A stretch of 64,000 nucleotides of DNA from Chitinophaga arvensicola (GCF_900110835.1 NZ_FOJG01000001.1:3689499-3753498); one strand, 5' to 3'. Shown: positions 7,967 through 17,221, counted from the stretch's first letter. The notes: generated by a model not told the origin, from the sequence alone. Made by a program: numbers and translations.

Positions 7967-8505
7967 TCGGTAACGATATCATAGATCTTCCTGCTGCTGC
8001 AAAGGAAAGCCGTATCGATAGAAAAGGCTTCCTGGAAAAGCTGTTCCTGCCGGAAGAAATACAATCGATCCAATGTGCCGCCGACCCAATGGCGGCCACC
8101 TGGCTTTTGTGGAGTTGCAAAGAAGCAGCCTATAAAATTGATCATCGCTATACAAAAGAAAGAAAGTATAACCCGCAATACTTTGCCTGCACACTGTTAC
8201 AGCAGGAGGGGAGCATTGCGTCCGGAACGGTGACGTACGGCCGGCAGCGTTGTTACTTCCGCAGCCGCATTACGGAAAACTATATTCATACCTATGCGGC
8301 CATCACCCCCGCTTTACTGGATGAAATATCAGTAGCCATTTCATCCTCTCCTGATCTGCTGATACAACAATTACTCCCGCCCGACGAGTTTTTTTATAAA
8401 GATGAAGCTGGAATACCGTATATTCATCACCGTGACAATGATCAGCACACGCCCGTTTCCCTGAGTCATCATGGCCGGTATCTCGGACTGGTAAAAATGA
8501 CTTGA
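7963..8505 (+). CDS. 4'-phosphopantetheinyl transferase
   Basis: A 180-residue enzyme expected to transfer phosphopantetheine from CoA to the ACP encoded just upstream. The N-terminal IGNDIIDL holds the magnesium-binding Asp. The second motif is LWSCKEAAYKI (WxxKEAxxK), which supplies the catalytic Glu and Lys. The size lies between AcpS (about 125) and Sfp (about 225), as in the Bacteroidota group of this superfamily. It is the last gene of the eight-gene operon; the next gene starts 258 bases on with its own regulatory dyads. Confidence 0.88.
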   Translation: MIGNDIIDLPAAAKESRIDRKGFLEKLFLPEEIQSIQCAADPMAATWLLWSCKEAAYKIDHRYTKERKYNPQYFACTLLQQEGSIASGTVTYGRQRCYFRSRITENYIHTYAAITPALLDEISVAISSSPDLLIQQLLPPDEFFYKDEAGIPYIHHRDNDQHTPVSLSHHGRYLGLVKMT

Positions 8506-8663
8506 AAGGCTGTAATAAGAATTTCTCACAGCTAATTTATATCTCCCGAAAACCGCTTTTTCCTCTTCTTCAAGATAATTTGTAGGTATGTATATACATA
8601 ATGCTAAAATCCTACCATAATGTAGCAATATTGTATCATAACGGCGTTACTTTATGGCCGATA

Positions 8664-8711
8664 TTTACCGTGAATAACAACCAGATAGCTATAGTAATCA
8701 TTCACGGAAAA
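8664..8711. promoter_or_regulatory. Imperfect 12-base inverted repeat upstream of PSCyt operon
   Basis: TTTACCGTGAAT at 8664-8675 is mirrored by ATTCACGGAAAA at 8700-8711, matching at 11 of 12 positions with a 24-base spacer. It lies 52 bases before the operon start. A distal operator or a stem in the leader region are both possible. Confidence 0.35.
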
Positions 8712-8721
8712 ACACCGCGAT

Positions 8722-8745
8722 CAACTTTGTAATTGCACAGTGCAA
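8722..8745 (+). promoter_or_regulatory. Candidate promoter -7 element with overlapping operator
   Basis: CAACTTTG at 8722-8729 is one base from the Bacteroidota TAnnTTTG element. The perfect 13-base dyad TTGCAC-A-GTGCAA at 8733-8745 would sit over the transcription start, 19 bases before the ATG at 8764. This is the geometry of a repressor operator. No regulator gene for it is identified here. Confidence 0.4.
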
Positions 8746-8763
8746 CAATTAATTTAAGAAATT

Positions 8764-11082
8764 ATGTTCCAACGTTGTGTCAGACTAACCCTCTGCTCTC
8801 TTGCATTTTTATCAGCGTGCAACAGTGGAGGTGCACCCGATAAACAGCAGGAAAAACTACCTGAAATAGTAGATTACAATTTCGATATCCGGCCTATCTT
8901 ATCAGATAAGTGCTATGCCTGTCACGGTCCCGACGCCAATAAGCGGGAAGCCGGTCTGCGCCTCGATATCGCCGATAGTGCCTACAAAGCCCTGCGGGAA
9001 ACACCCGGCGTCCACGCATTGGTACCCGGCAATCCTATGGCCTCCGCAGTATACCAGCGTATCAGCACTACGGATACCGCCCAGCGCATGCCGCCGCCCT
9101 CATCGAATATGAGTCTCAGCGCATACGAAGTAAAACTCATTGAAAAATGGATTAAGCAGGGCGCTCAATATAAACCGCACTGGGCATTTGCAGTACCTGT
9201 AACACCTGCATTGCCAAAAGTAAATAACAGCAAATGGGCGCGCAATGAAATAGACCAATTCGTATTGGCCCGCATGGAGGAGCATGGTCTGGAACCCAAT
9301 CCCGCTGCAGACCAGGAACGATTGCTGAAACGTCTTTGCCTCGATCTCACCGGCTTGCCACCCTCTCCCGAAAGAATGGACCGCTTCGCAAAAGATACCA
9401 GCGAGCAGGGATATGAACGGATGGTAGATGAACTGTTGCAAGACAGCGCCTATGGTGAGAAAATGGCCGTTCACTGGATGGATGTAGCCCGCTATGCAGA
9501 TTCACACGGTTACCAGGACGATAACTACCGGACCATGTGGCCCTGGCGCGACTGGGTGATCCATGCATTCAATGAAAATCTGTCTTACAAAGACTTTATC
9601 ACCTGGCAACTTGCAGGAGACATGATGCCCGGTTCTACCCGCGAACAACTCCTGGCCTCGGGCTTCAACCGTAATCATAAAATTACAGAGGAAGGTGGTG
9701 TGATAGATGAAGAATACCGCATTGAATATGTAACAGACCGCACCAATACTTTTGGAAAAAGTTTGCTGGGTATCACCATCGAATGCGCCCACTGCCACGA
9801 TCATAAATATGATCCGTTTTCACAGAAAGAATATTATGAGCTCTTCGCCTTCTTTAACAATGTAAAGGAAGTAGGCCTGCAATCTGTAGTGGGTGGTCCT
9901 GAAACATACGCCAAAACACCTTACATGGAGATCACAAAAGAAGATCTCAAAGGGGTACTCAGCTTTATCAATAAACAGGACACCAATAAACTCATCGTTT
10001 CCGTAATGGGCGAAAAAGATACTACCCGGAAAACGTATATCCTTGGCCGTGGTAACTACGACAACCCTACGCTGGAAGTACAGCCGGAAACACCACATGC
10101 AGTGCTGCCTTTCGATGTGAAACAATACCCGGCCAATCGCCTCGGCCTCGCTGGCTGGCTGTTTGATAAAAAAAATCCACTCACCGCCAGGGTGTTTGTA
10201 AACCAGCAGTGGCAGGAGATCTTTGGCAGGGGTATCGTGAAAAGTGTGGGTGATTTCGGAATGCAGGGAGATCTGCCTACCAACCCGGAACTGCTCGACT
10301 GGCTCGCGGTCGACTTCATGCAACACGGCTGGAATATCAAACGTCTTATGAAGCAACTGGTAATGACATCCACCTATCGTCAGTCCGCCACTATTTCAAA
10401 GGAGAAGCTGAAAGCCGATCCTGAAAATATATACCTTTCCCGTGGTCCGCGTTTCCGCCTGCCTGCAGAAGGCGTGCGCGACCTGGTGCTAAAAAGCAGC
10501 GGACTCCTGGTACCTGTTATTGGTGGTCCCAGCGTTAAACCTTATCAACCTAAAGGGCTATGGGAAATGGCTACTTCCGGCAGGGGACTGCTCGCCACCT
10601 ACCGCCAGGATCATGGGGAAAGCCTGTACCGCAGAGGGTTGTATACCTTTATTAAACGCACGGTGCCGCCACCTTCTATGATGATCTTCGACGCCAGTAA
10701 CCGTGATCAGTGTGAAGTAAAACGTGCCAATACCAATACGCCGTTGCAGGCACTCATTATGCTCAATGACCCTACCGTACTGGAAGCCTCCAGGGTACTG
10801 GCTTCGCGGCTGATGCAGCAAAACAATAACGTGGAAAAGAATATCCGCCAGGCATTCCGCCAGATTGTTTGCCGCACCCCGCAGGCGTCGGAAGTCGCCA
10901 TGCTGCAGAAATATTATGAACAGCAACAACAGCACTATAAACAACAACCTGCCAGCGCCGTCAAACTGCTGGAACATGGCGAATATCCTATGGCGCAGCA
11001 GCTGGACAACGCCTCCTGGGCAGCCATGATGCAGGTAATCACCACTATTTATAACCTGGAAGAAACGCTTTCCAAAACGTAA
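8764..11082 (+). CDS. PSCyt1/DUF1549/DUF1553 c-type cytochrome lipoprotein
   Basis: A 772-residue planctomycete-type protein. Lipobox LSAC places the lipidated Cys at residue 19. A PSCyt1 haem domain follows with CYACH at 50-54 and the GPDANKREAGLRLD signature. Then come a DUF1549 domain (about 155-360) that contains a second CxxCH, CAHCH at 341-345, and a DUF1553 domain (about 460-750) with NRLGLAGWLFDKKNPLTAR and RRGLYTF segments. The enzymatic role of DUF1549/1553 is unresolved in what I know; the haem sites imply electron transfer at the membrane surface. It starts a four-gene operon, 11 bases before the DUF1501 gene. Confidence 0.9.
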   Translation: MFQRCVRLTLCSLAFLSACNSGGAPDKQQEKLPEIVDYNFDIRPILSDKCYACHGPDANKREAGLRLDIADSAYKALRETPGVHALVPGNPMASAVYQRISTTDTAQRMPPPSSNMSLSAYEVKLIEKWIKQGAQYKPHWAFAVPVTPALPKVNNSKWARNEIDQFVLARMEEHGLEPNPAADQERLLKRLCLDLTGLPPSPERMDRFAKDTSEQGYERMVDELLQDSAYGEKMAVHWMDVARYADSHGYQDDNYRTMWPWRDWVIHAFNENLSYKDFITWQLAGDMMPGSTREQLLASGFNRNHKITEEGGVIDEEYRIEYVTDRTNTFGKSLLGITIECAHCHDHKYDPFSQKEYYELFAFFNNVKEVGLQSVVGGPETYAKTPYMEITKEDLKGVLSFINKQDTNKLIVSVMGEKDTTRKTYILGRGNYDNPTLEVQPETPHAVLPFDVKQYPANRLGLAGWLFDKKNPLTARVFVNQQWQEIFGRGIVKSVGDFGMQGDLPTNPELLDWLAVDFMQHGWNIKRLMKQLVMTSTYRQSATISKEKLKADPENIYLSRGPRFRLPAEGVRDLVLKSSGLLVPVIGGPSVKPYQPKGLWEMATSGRGLLATYRQDHGESLYRRGLYTFIKRTVPPPSMMIFDASNRDQCEVKRANTNTPLQALIMLNDPTVLEASRVLASRLMQQNNNVEKNIRQAFRQIVCRTPQASEVAMLQKYYEQQQQHYKQQPASAVKLLEHGEYPMAQQLDNASWAAMMQVITTIYNLEETLSKT

Positions 11083-11093
11083 TAAACAGGACA

Positions 11094-12548
11094 ATGAAAA
11101 ACGAATTCATAGAACATCATCTGAATATGAACCGCCGGAAATTCCTGTCGCGGCTCAGTCTCGGCGTAGGCAGTCTGGCTCTTGGCTCGCTGCTTATCCC
11201 TGACATTTTTGGTAAAGGCGGTGCAGAGGAAGCGCCCTTTATTCCCGGTATCCCGCACTTTGCGCCGAAAGCCAAAAGAGTGATCTACCTGTTTCAGAAT
11301 GGTGCGCCTTCCCAACTGGAAAGTTTCGACTATAAACCTAAACTACGGGAAATGATGGGGCAGGAACTGCCGCCTTCTATCCGCATGGGGCAACGTCTTA
11401 CCGGCATGACTTCCGGGCAGACCTCCTTTCCGCTGGTGGGCTCCCACTTCGATTTTCAACAGTATGGCGAAGCCAGGGCCTGGATCAGTGACCTGTTTCC
11501 ACATACTGCCAAAATAGTGGACGATATCTGTATTGTACGATCCATGTTTACAGAAGCGATCAACCATGATCCGGCACTTACCTTTTTCCAGACGGGCGCC
11601 CAGCAGGGCAACCGTGCCAGCTTCGGCTCCTGGATGAGTTACGGCCTGGGCAGCGAAAATAAAAACCTGCCCGCCTTCTGCGTACTGCTTTCGAGAGGTA
11701 AAGGCAACGGCCAGGGCGTATATTCCAAACTATGGTCCAATGGCTTTTTAGATAGCATCCACCAGGGGGTGCAGTTCAGCAGCGGGGAAAGTCCTGTGTT
11801 GTATCTCAATAACCCGGAAGGTATTGATATGGCCAACCGCCGCCAGATGCTGGATCAGCTGGCAGCTTTGAATGATCAGTCGTACAAGGAATTTGGTGAT
11901 CCCGAAATCAACACCAAAATACAACAGTACGAAATGGCCTACCGTATGCAAACGGCGGTACCTGAACTGACGGATCTCTCCAAAGAATCAGATGATATCA
12001 TTAAACTCTATGGACCCGATTGCCTGGTGCCCGGCACGTTTGCGGCCAACTGTCTTTTGTCCAGGAAGCTGTCTGAGAGCGGCGTACGCTTCATCCAGCT
12101 GTATCACCAGGGCTGGGATCAGCATGGCAACCTGCCCAATGAAATGGCCGGACAGGCAAAGGATGTAGACCGTGCGTCGGCGGCACTCATCACCGATCTC
12201 AAACAACGCGGCTTACTCGATGAAACCCTGGTGATCTGGGGCGGTGAATTTGGCAGAACGAATTTCTGCCAGGGTAAGATGACGGCTGATAACTATGGCC
12301 GGGATCACCATCCCCGCTGCTTCTCCATCTGGATGGCCGGTGGCGGAGTAAAGCCAGGTATCGTTTACGGGGAAACAGATGAATTCGGATATAATATTGT
12401 AAAAGATCCGGTACACGTGCATGATTTTCATGCCACCATCTTACACCTCATGGGACTGGATCACGAGAAACTCACTTTTAAACACCAGGGTCGCCGTTAT
12501 AGGCTTACAGACGTTGCCGGAAAAGTAATACCGGGATTGATGGCCTGA
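11094..12548 (+). CDS. Tat-exported DUF1501 family protein
   Basis: A 484-residue member of the DUF1501 family, related to the alkaline phosphatase/sulfatase superfamily. The N-terminus has a twin-arginine signal, NRRKFLSR at residues 13-20, followed by a hydrophobic stretch, so it is probably exported folded. Family motifs include LFQNGAPSQLESFDYKP, INHDPA, and WGGEFGRT with a following GRDHHPRCFS, whose Asp/His residues are plausible metal ligands. The ATG at 11094 is preferred over the internal Met12 because such proteins usually carry a short charged leader before NRRKF. DUF1501 genes characteristically sit directly after DUF1549/1553 genes, as here. Confidence 0.9.
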   Translation: MKNEFIEHHLNMNRRKFLSRLSLGVGSLALGSLLIPDIFGKGGAEEAPFIPGIPHFAPKAKRVIYLFQNGAPSQLESFDYKPKLREMMGQELPPSIRMGQRLTGMTSGQTSFPLVGSHFDFQQYGEARAWISDLFPHTAKIVDDICIVRSMFTEAINHDPALTFFQTGAQQGNRASFGSWMSYGLGSENKNLPAFCVLLSRGKGNGQGVYSKLWSNGFLDSIHQGVQFSSGESPVLYLNNPEGIDMANRRQMLDQLAALNDQSYKEFGDPEINTKIQQYEMAYRMQTAVPELTDLSKESDDIIKLYGPDCLVPGTFAANCLLSRKLSESGVRFIQLYHQGWDQHGNLPNEMAGQAKDVDRASAALITDLKQRGLLDETLVIWGGEFGRTNFCQGKMTADNYGRDHHPRCFSIWMAGGGVKPGIVYGETDEFGYNIVKDPVHVHDFHATILHLMGLDHEKLTFKHQGRRYRLTDVAGKVIPGLMA

Positions 12549-12562
12549 TAAAACATACTATT

Positions 12563-13588
12563 ATGGAAAGAAGAAAATTCATACAAGCGTCGGCGTTAGT
12601 AACCGCCTCCTTTTATATTTCCCGCGACCTTTTTGCAAAACCCAAAGGTCCGGTGTATGGTCAGAATAATATGCGTTATGCCCTGGATACAAAGTGGGGA
12701 ACGCTGGACAGTAGCCGCTATCCGGTAAAAGACTGTCATGAAATGGTACAGGATAAAAAAGGACGGATCATCCTGCTCACCAATGAAACAAAAAATAATA
12801 TTCTCGTTTACAATACCTCCGGTAAACTGCTGGAAAACTGGGGCCACGAATTTCCCGGTGCGCATGGCCTCACGCTGACGAATGAAAACGGTACCGAATA
12901 CCTGTTTATCACGGATACAGAAAAACACCAGGTGTACAAAACCACGATGGATGGAAAGATCCTGATGACGATCGATTATCCGAAAGAAACCGGTGTATAC
13001 AAAGAACAGAAAGAATTTGTGCCTACGGAAACCACGGTAGCAGATAACGGCGATTTCTACATTGCAGATGGCTATGGGGCACAATACGTGATGCGCTATG
13101 ACCGTAGTGGAAAATTACTCGGATATTTTGGGGGCAGAGGGGTAGGAGATGAGCACCTGGACAATGCCCACGGCATCTGCGTAGACCATCGCAAAGGCAC
13201 GCCTACGCTTATTGTTACCGATAGAACGCGGAATTGCTTCAAACGCTTTAGTATGGATGGTCAGCTGCTGGAAGTGATTTCACTACCCGGCGCCTGCGTG
13301 TGCCGTGCGGTGATAAAAGGTGACCACCTGTATGCAGCGGTGTTACGCTCTCCCAACATGGACCTGAGTGGCAGCGGTTTTGTGACTATCCTGGATAAGG
13401 ATAATAAAGTAGTATCCAATATTGGCGGTACTGCACCGGTGTACACCAATGGCCAGTTGCAACCGATGCAGCAGGCCGAAAAAATATTTGTACATCCGCA
13501 CGATGTGTGCGTGGACAGGGATGAAAACATATACGTGGCGCAGTGGGCAGCGGGGAAAGTGTACCCTTATAAACTCAGGAGGGTATAA
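12563..13588 (+). CDS. Tat-exported NHL-repeat beta-propeller protein
   Basis: A 341-residue protein with an ERRKFIQAS Tat-like signal at the N-terminus. It then has repeated blades typical of six-bladed NHL propellers: GRIILLTN, HGLTLTN, ADNGDFYIADGYGAQYVMRYDRSG, HGICVDH and HPHDVCVDRDENIYVAQW. Related proteins include peptidylglycine lyase-like and other 6-bladed sugar- or lactone-handling enzymes; no catalytic residues can be assigned with confidence. The final A of its stop codon is the first base of the next gene's ATG. It is probably periplasmic and a partner of the DUF1501 and cytochrome proteins. Confidence 0.85.
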   Translation: MERRKFIQASALVTASFYISRDLFAKPKGPVYGQNNMRYALDTKWGTLDSSRYPVKDCHEMVQDKKGRIILLTNETKNNILVYNTSGKLLENWGHEFPGAHGLTLTNENGTEYLFITDTEKHQVYKTTMDGKILMTIDYPKETGVYKEQKEFVPTETTVADNGDFYIADGYGAQYVMRYDRSGKLLGYFGGRGVGDEHLDNAHGICVDHRKGTPTLIVTDRTRNCFKRFSMDGQLLEVISLPGACVCRAVIKGDHLYAAVLRSPNMDLSGSGFVTILDKDNKVVSNIGGTAPVYTNGQLQPMQQAEKIFVHPHDVCVDRDENIYVAQWAAGKVYPYKLRRV

Positions 13589-15762
13589 TGACCGTGAAAC
13601 AGCAAGCCGGGTGGCAAAGTACAAGCAGCAGCGTGTTATTTGCCGGCAATATTTTTATTCTCTTTTTACTGATCTTTAGCAGCCGGATAGTATTACCGCC
13701 CTGGCTGCAGGTATTGGGACGCATGCATCCTTTGCTGCTGCACTTTCCCATTGTATTGATTCTCATAGCGGGCATATTGACGTTTATACGTTTACGTGAG
13801 CCTGCCGCTGAAATATGGAAGCAGCAACTGGCCAGTGTGTTATTACTGGCCGGTGCGCTGAGTGCAGTCGTTACCGTTATCATGGGTTTATTCCTGTCTG
13901 GCGAAGAAGGCTATACCGGCAGCGGCACGCTGCAATGGCACAAATGGAGCGGGGTGATCATGTGCTGGCTTGCTTCCGGTTTATACTGGCTGAGCAACTC
14001 TGCCATGCAACGGCCACTGTTGCAAAAAAGTGGTCTGCTTGTTACCATGGTACTGCTCATTATTACCGGGCACTTAGGTGCAGATATCACGCATGGTGAA
14101 AACTTTGTGCTGGCCCCGGTAACACCCGCTTCTAAAAAAGCAGGGGTTCCTTTTGACCAGGCGCTGGTATACGATCATCTTGTAAAACCTATACTGGAAG
14201 AGAAGTGTATGAACTGCCACAACGCCGGCAAAGCAAAAGGGGAACTCGCCATGGACCTGCCGCAGCAATTGCTGAAAGGAGGGAAGAGTGGTAAGCTGTT
14301 TGTGGCGGGTCAGCCGGATGTGAGCCTGTTAATAGAAAGATTACACCTTCCGCTGGATGCAAAAAAACATATGCCACCAGCTGGCAAGCCACAGCTCACA
14401 CCGGAGGAGACCAACCTCTTGTACTACTGGATCAAAGGCGGCGCCGACTTCAAAACGAAAGTAGCTGCGCTGCCGGCAAGGGATAGTCTGCGGTTACTTG
14501 CTACTGCCTTATTGCAACCGGCACCGGCTGCAGCGCCTGTGTACAACTTCGCTGCCGCTGATGAAAAGCTGGTGCAAAAACTCAACAACAACTATCGCGT
14601 GATTTACCCGGTGGCCCTCAATGCGGCGCCGTTAGTGGTGAATTGTTATAACAAGGACCAGTTCAACGCTAAAACCATAGAAGAACTGCTTCCACTGAAA
14701 AAGCAGATCATCGAAATGCACCTGCAGAAAATGCCGGTACAGGATGCTGATCTGAACACCATTGCACAATTCACAGAACTCCGGGTGCTGAATCTCAGCT
14801 TTACTAACTTAAAAGGACAAACGCTTTCTGCCCTGGCAAAACTGCTGCACCTGGAAAGTCTTTCTTTATCCGGTACATCCGTAACGGCGAAAGATTTACA
14901 AGTGCTGAAAACAGCGCCTTCCCTGAAGGAATTATATCTCTGGAATACCGCACTTTCCGCAACGGAACTGGATCAGTTACCTGCTTCTTTTAAACAGGTG
15001 GCTATCATCAAGGGATATACGGATGACGGTAAGCAGTTGTTGAAACTTAATCAGCCGCTCCTGTTAAATGCCGCGATGGTGTTTAGTAAAGACATGCAAC
15101 TGCAATTGAAGCATCCGATAAAGGGCGTGGAAATCCGTTATACTACAGATGGATCGGCTCCGGATAGTTTGCAGTCGCCCGTGTTCAAAGACAGCCTGGC
15201 ATTAAATGAAAGCACTACTATCCGCGCTATTGCCTCTAAAAAGGGTTGGTATGCCAGCGATCCGGTACAATTCAATTTTTATAAATCGGTGTACCGGCCC
15301 GACAGTGTAGTACTGATCACACAACCCGACGGTACCTATGCCGGTAACGGCGCCAAAACCTTATGCGATGGCCAGAAAGGAGGCCTTGACCAAGGGAATG
15401 GCAAATGGCTGGGGTATGTAAAAGAACCGATGACAGCCCTGTTGCTGTTTAAGCAACCGGTTCCGCTGCAATCAGTATCGGTAGGCATCTTAAGAAATAT
15501 CAACGGATATATTTTCCCGCCTGCGCAACTGGAGATCTGGGGTGGTGTAGATGCACAGCATCTGAAACTGCTGAAGCGTGTGGTGCCTGCCCCGGGAAAA
15601 AAAGAAGATCCGGCTGCGTCCATGGAGGTAGCAGGTACTTTCCCGGTTACTCCGGTATCCTGCATAAAGCTGGTACTATCGCCGGTAGAGAAGCTACCGT
15701 TGTGGCATCCGGGTAAAGGAGGCAGGGGATGGGTATTCGCTGATGAGGTGTTATTGAATTAG
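13588..15762 (+). CDS. Membrane c-type cytochrome with LRR and chitobiase-like domains
   Basis: A 724-residue multidomain protein. About four or five membrane segments fill residues 15-175; one carries RMHPLLLHFPIV, typical of DUF2231-like modules. A PSCyt1-type haem domain follows with CMNCH at 207-211 and the KGELAMDL signature. Next are leucine-rich repeats (about 395-470: LRVLNLSFTNL, LESLSLSGTSV, LKELYLWNTAL). A chitobiase/FN3-like strand unit comes after (IRYTTDGSAPDS, about 512-570), and finally a discoidin-like beta domain. It may pass electrons from the periplasmic partners into the inner membrane. It is the last gene of the operon. The combination of domains is seen directly; the electron path is inferred. 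Confidence 0.85.
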   Translation: MTVKQQAGWQSTSSSVLFAGNIFILFLLIFSSRIVLPPWLQVLGRMHPLLLHFPIVLILIAGILTFIRLREPAAEIWKQQLASVLLLAGALSAVVTVIMGLFLSGEEGYTGSGTLQWHKWSGVIMCWLASGLYWLSNSAMQRPLLQKSGLLVTMVLLIITGHLGADITHGENFVLAPVTPASKKAGVPFDQALVYDHLVKPILEEKCMNCHNAGKAKGELAMDLPQQLLKGGKSGKLFVAGQPDVSLLIERLHLPLDAKKHMPPAGKPQLTPEETNLLYYWIKGGADFKTKVAALPARDSLRLLATALLQPAPAAAPVYNFAAADEKLVQKLNNNYRVIYPVALNAAPLVVNCYNKDQFNAKTIEELLPLKKQIIEMHLQKMPVQDADLNTIAQFTELRVLNLSFTNLKGQTLSALAKLLHLESLSLSGTSVTAKDLQVLKTAPSLKELYLWNTALSATELDQLPASFKQVAIIKGYTDDGKQLLKLNQPLLLNAAMVFSKDMQLQLKHPIKGVEIRYTTDGSAPDSLQSPVFKDSLALNESTTIRAIASKKGWYASDPVQFNFYKSVYRPDSVVLITQPDGTYAGNGAKTLCDGQKGGLDQGNGKWLGYVKEPMTALLLFKQPVPLQSVSVGILRNINGYIFPPAQLEIWGGVDAQHLKLLKRVVPAPGKKEDPAASMEVAGTFPVTPVSCIKLVLSPVEKLPLWHPGKGGRGWVFADEVLLN

Positions 15763-15811
15763 CTGTTAAAATTCGCCTTACCTTTAACGGGTCACCGTAG
15801 CGAATAAACAG

Positions 15812-17221
15812 ATGAAACGATATAAATACGAAGAAATAGCAGGGGATATAGAAAAGAAAATCGCCGGAGGCCAGTATTTACCTGGCCACCGGCTGCCTTC
15901 CGTGAGAACGCTGAAGGAAAAATACCAGACAAGCCTGAGTACCATTCAGAGTGCTTATGACGATTTATTGCTGAGAGGTCTGGTAGAGAGTATGCCCCGT
16001 TCCGGTTACTATGTGAGCACAAAGGTGCAGCCCACGGGCAAGCCTGCCACTACGATGATTGCGCGTGATCTGGTATTCCGGAACAACCTGGCGGTGATCA
16101 CCTCGGAAAACCGCCAGCGCAGTGCGCTATCAGAATTCAATGTAGCCGCTCCCGGTGATCTGCTGCTCCCGCAGCAGTTACTCCTCAAAACCATGCAGCA
16201 GGTGATCCGTGAAAAGGGCGCCTCCCTGCTCAAATACTATCCTGCCAATGGACTGGCCGCTTTGCGGGAAAATATCACGCGGCGGGCCGCACATCACAAT
16301 ACCCATTTACGATCCGGTGAACTGCTCATTACAGATGGCGCCTTGCAGGCCGTATACATCGCCTTGTCGGCTGTATGTGCTCCCGGCGATGTGATTGCCG
16401 TTGAAAGTCCCTGCATTTTTTCTGTATTGGAAGTGATCCGCGTATTGCGGCTGAAAGTGGTGGAAATACCGGTATTGCCGCAAACCGGGTTTGACATCGC
16501 GGCTTTACAGGAAGCCTGCCACATACACGATTTCAAAGCGATTGTGGTGACGCCTAATTTCCATAATCCTACCGGTACACTGATGACAGATGAGCAGAAG
16601 CGTTTGTTGCTGCAGGTAGCGCAGGCAAATAATATTCCGCTGATTGAAAATGATATTTACGGAGAGTTGTATTTCCACGGACAACGCCCGTCCACCATCC
16701 GTACTTTCGATGAAAGCGGCCTGGTAATGACCTGTTCTTCCTTTGCAAAATCACTGGCGCCGGGTATCCGCCTGGGCTGGTTGTCGGCGGGAAGGTTTTT
16801 CCGCCAGGCGGAGCAGATCCGCTTTGCCATTGGCAGCAGTGTTTCACCAGTATACCAGGAAACCATGGATCGCATCCTGGAAGGCAGCGCTTATGAAAAG
16901 CATCTCCGGATATTCCGGCAACAACTGGCGGCGCAATGTAACCAGAGCAGGAAGCTGATCCGGGAAAGCTTCCCGGAGGGCACCAGGATGGGCAATCCGG
17001 CCGGTGGTTATCATCTCTGGGTACAACTGCCCGACACACTGGATATGAGCGCTTTTTACCGCTATTGTGAGGAAATAGGCGTGAGATTTACACCGGGGTC
17101 GGCATTTTCTTTTGCCAGCACCTATGATCATTGCCTCCGCCTGGTATTCGCAGACAAGTATACACCCGCCAAAATAGCGGCCATACGCAAGGCCGGCCGC
17201 TTTGCCGTGGAGCATAGCTAA
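15812..17221 (+). CDS. MocR-type GntR regulator with aminotransferase-like domain
   Basis: A 469-residue PdxR/MocR-family transcription factor. Residues 1-75 form the GntR winged helix (YEEIAGDIEKKI, GHRLPSVRTLKE, YDDLLLRGLVES). Residues about 105-465 form a fold-type I aminotransferase domain with the PLP lysine at Lys313 in SSFAKSLAPG, and the NFHNPTG and ENDIYGEL motifs. Members sense PLP or amino compounds and usually regulate an adjacent gene. The downstream same-strand gene at 17312 is the most likely neighbour target. No operator was identified. A dyad GTTAAA/TTTAAC lies at about 15765-15788. Confidence 0.92.
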   Translation: MKRYKYEEIAGDIEKKIAGGQYLPGHRLPSVRTLKEKYQTSLSTIQSAYDDLLLRGLVESMPRSGYYVSTKVQPTGKPATTMIARDLVFRNNLAVITSENRQRSALSEFNVAAPGDLLLPQQLLLKTMQQVIREKGASLLKYYPANGLAALRENITRRAAHHNTHLRSGELLITDGALQAVYIALSAVCAPGDVIAVESPCIFSVLEVIRVLRLKVVEIPVLPQTGFDIAALQEACHIHDFKAIVVTPNFHNPTGTLMTDEQKRLLLQVAQANNIPLIENDIYGELYFHGQRPSTIRTFDESGLVMTCSSFAKSLAPGIRLGWLSAGRFFRQAEQIRFAIGSSVSPVYQETMDRILEGSAYEKHLRIFRQQLAAQCNQSRKLIRESFPEGTRMGNPAGGYHLWVQLPDTLDMSAFYRYCEEIGVRFTPGSAFSFASTYDHCLRLVFADKYTPAKIAAIRKAGRFAVEHS

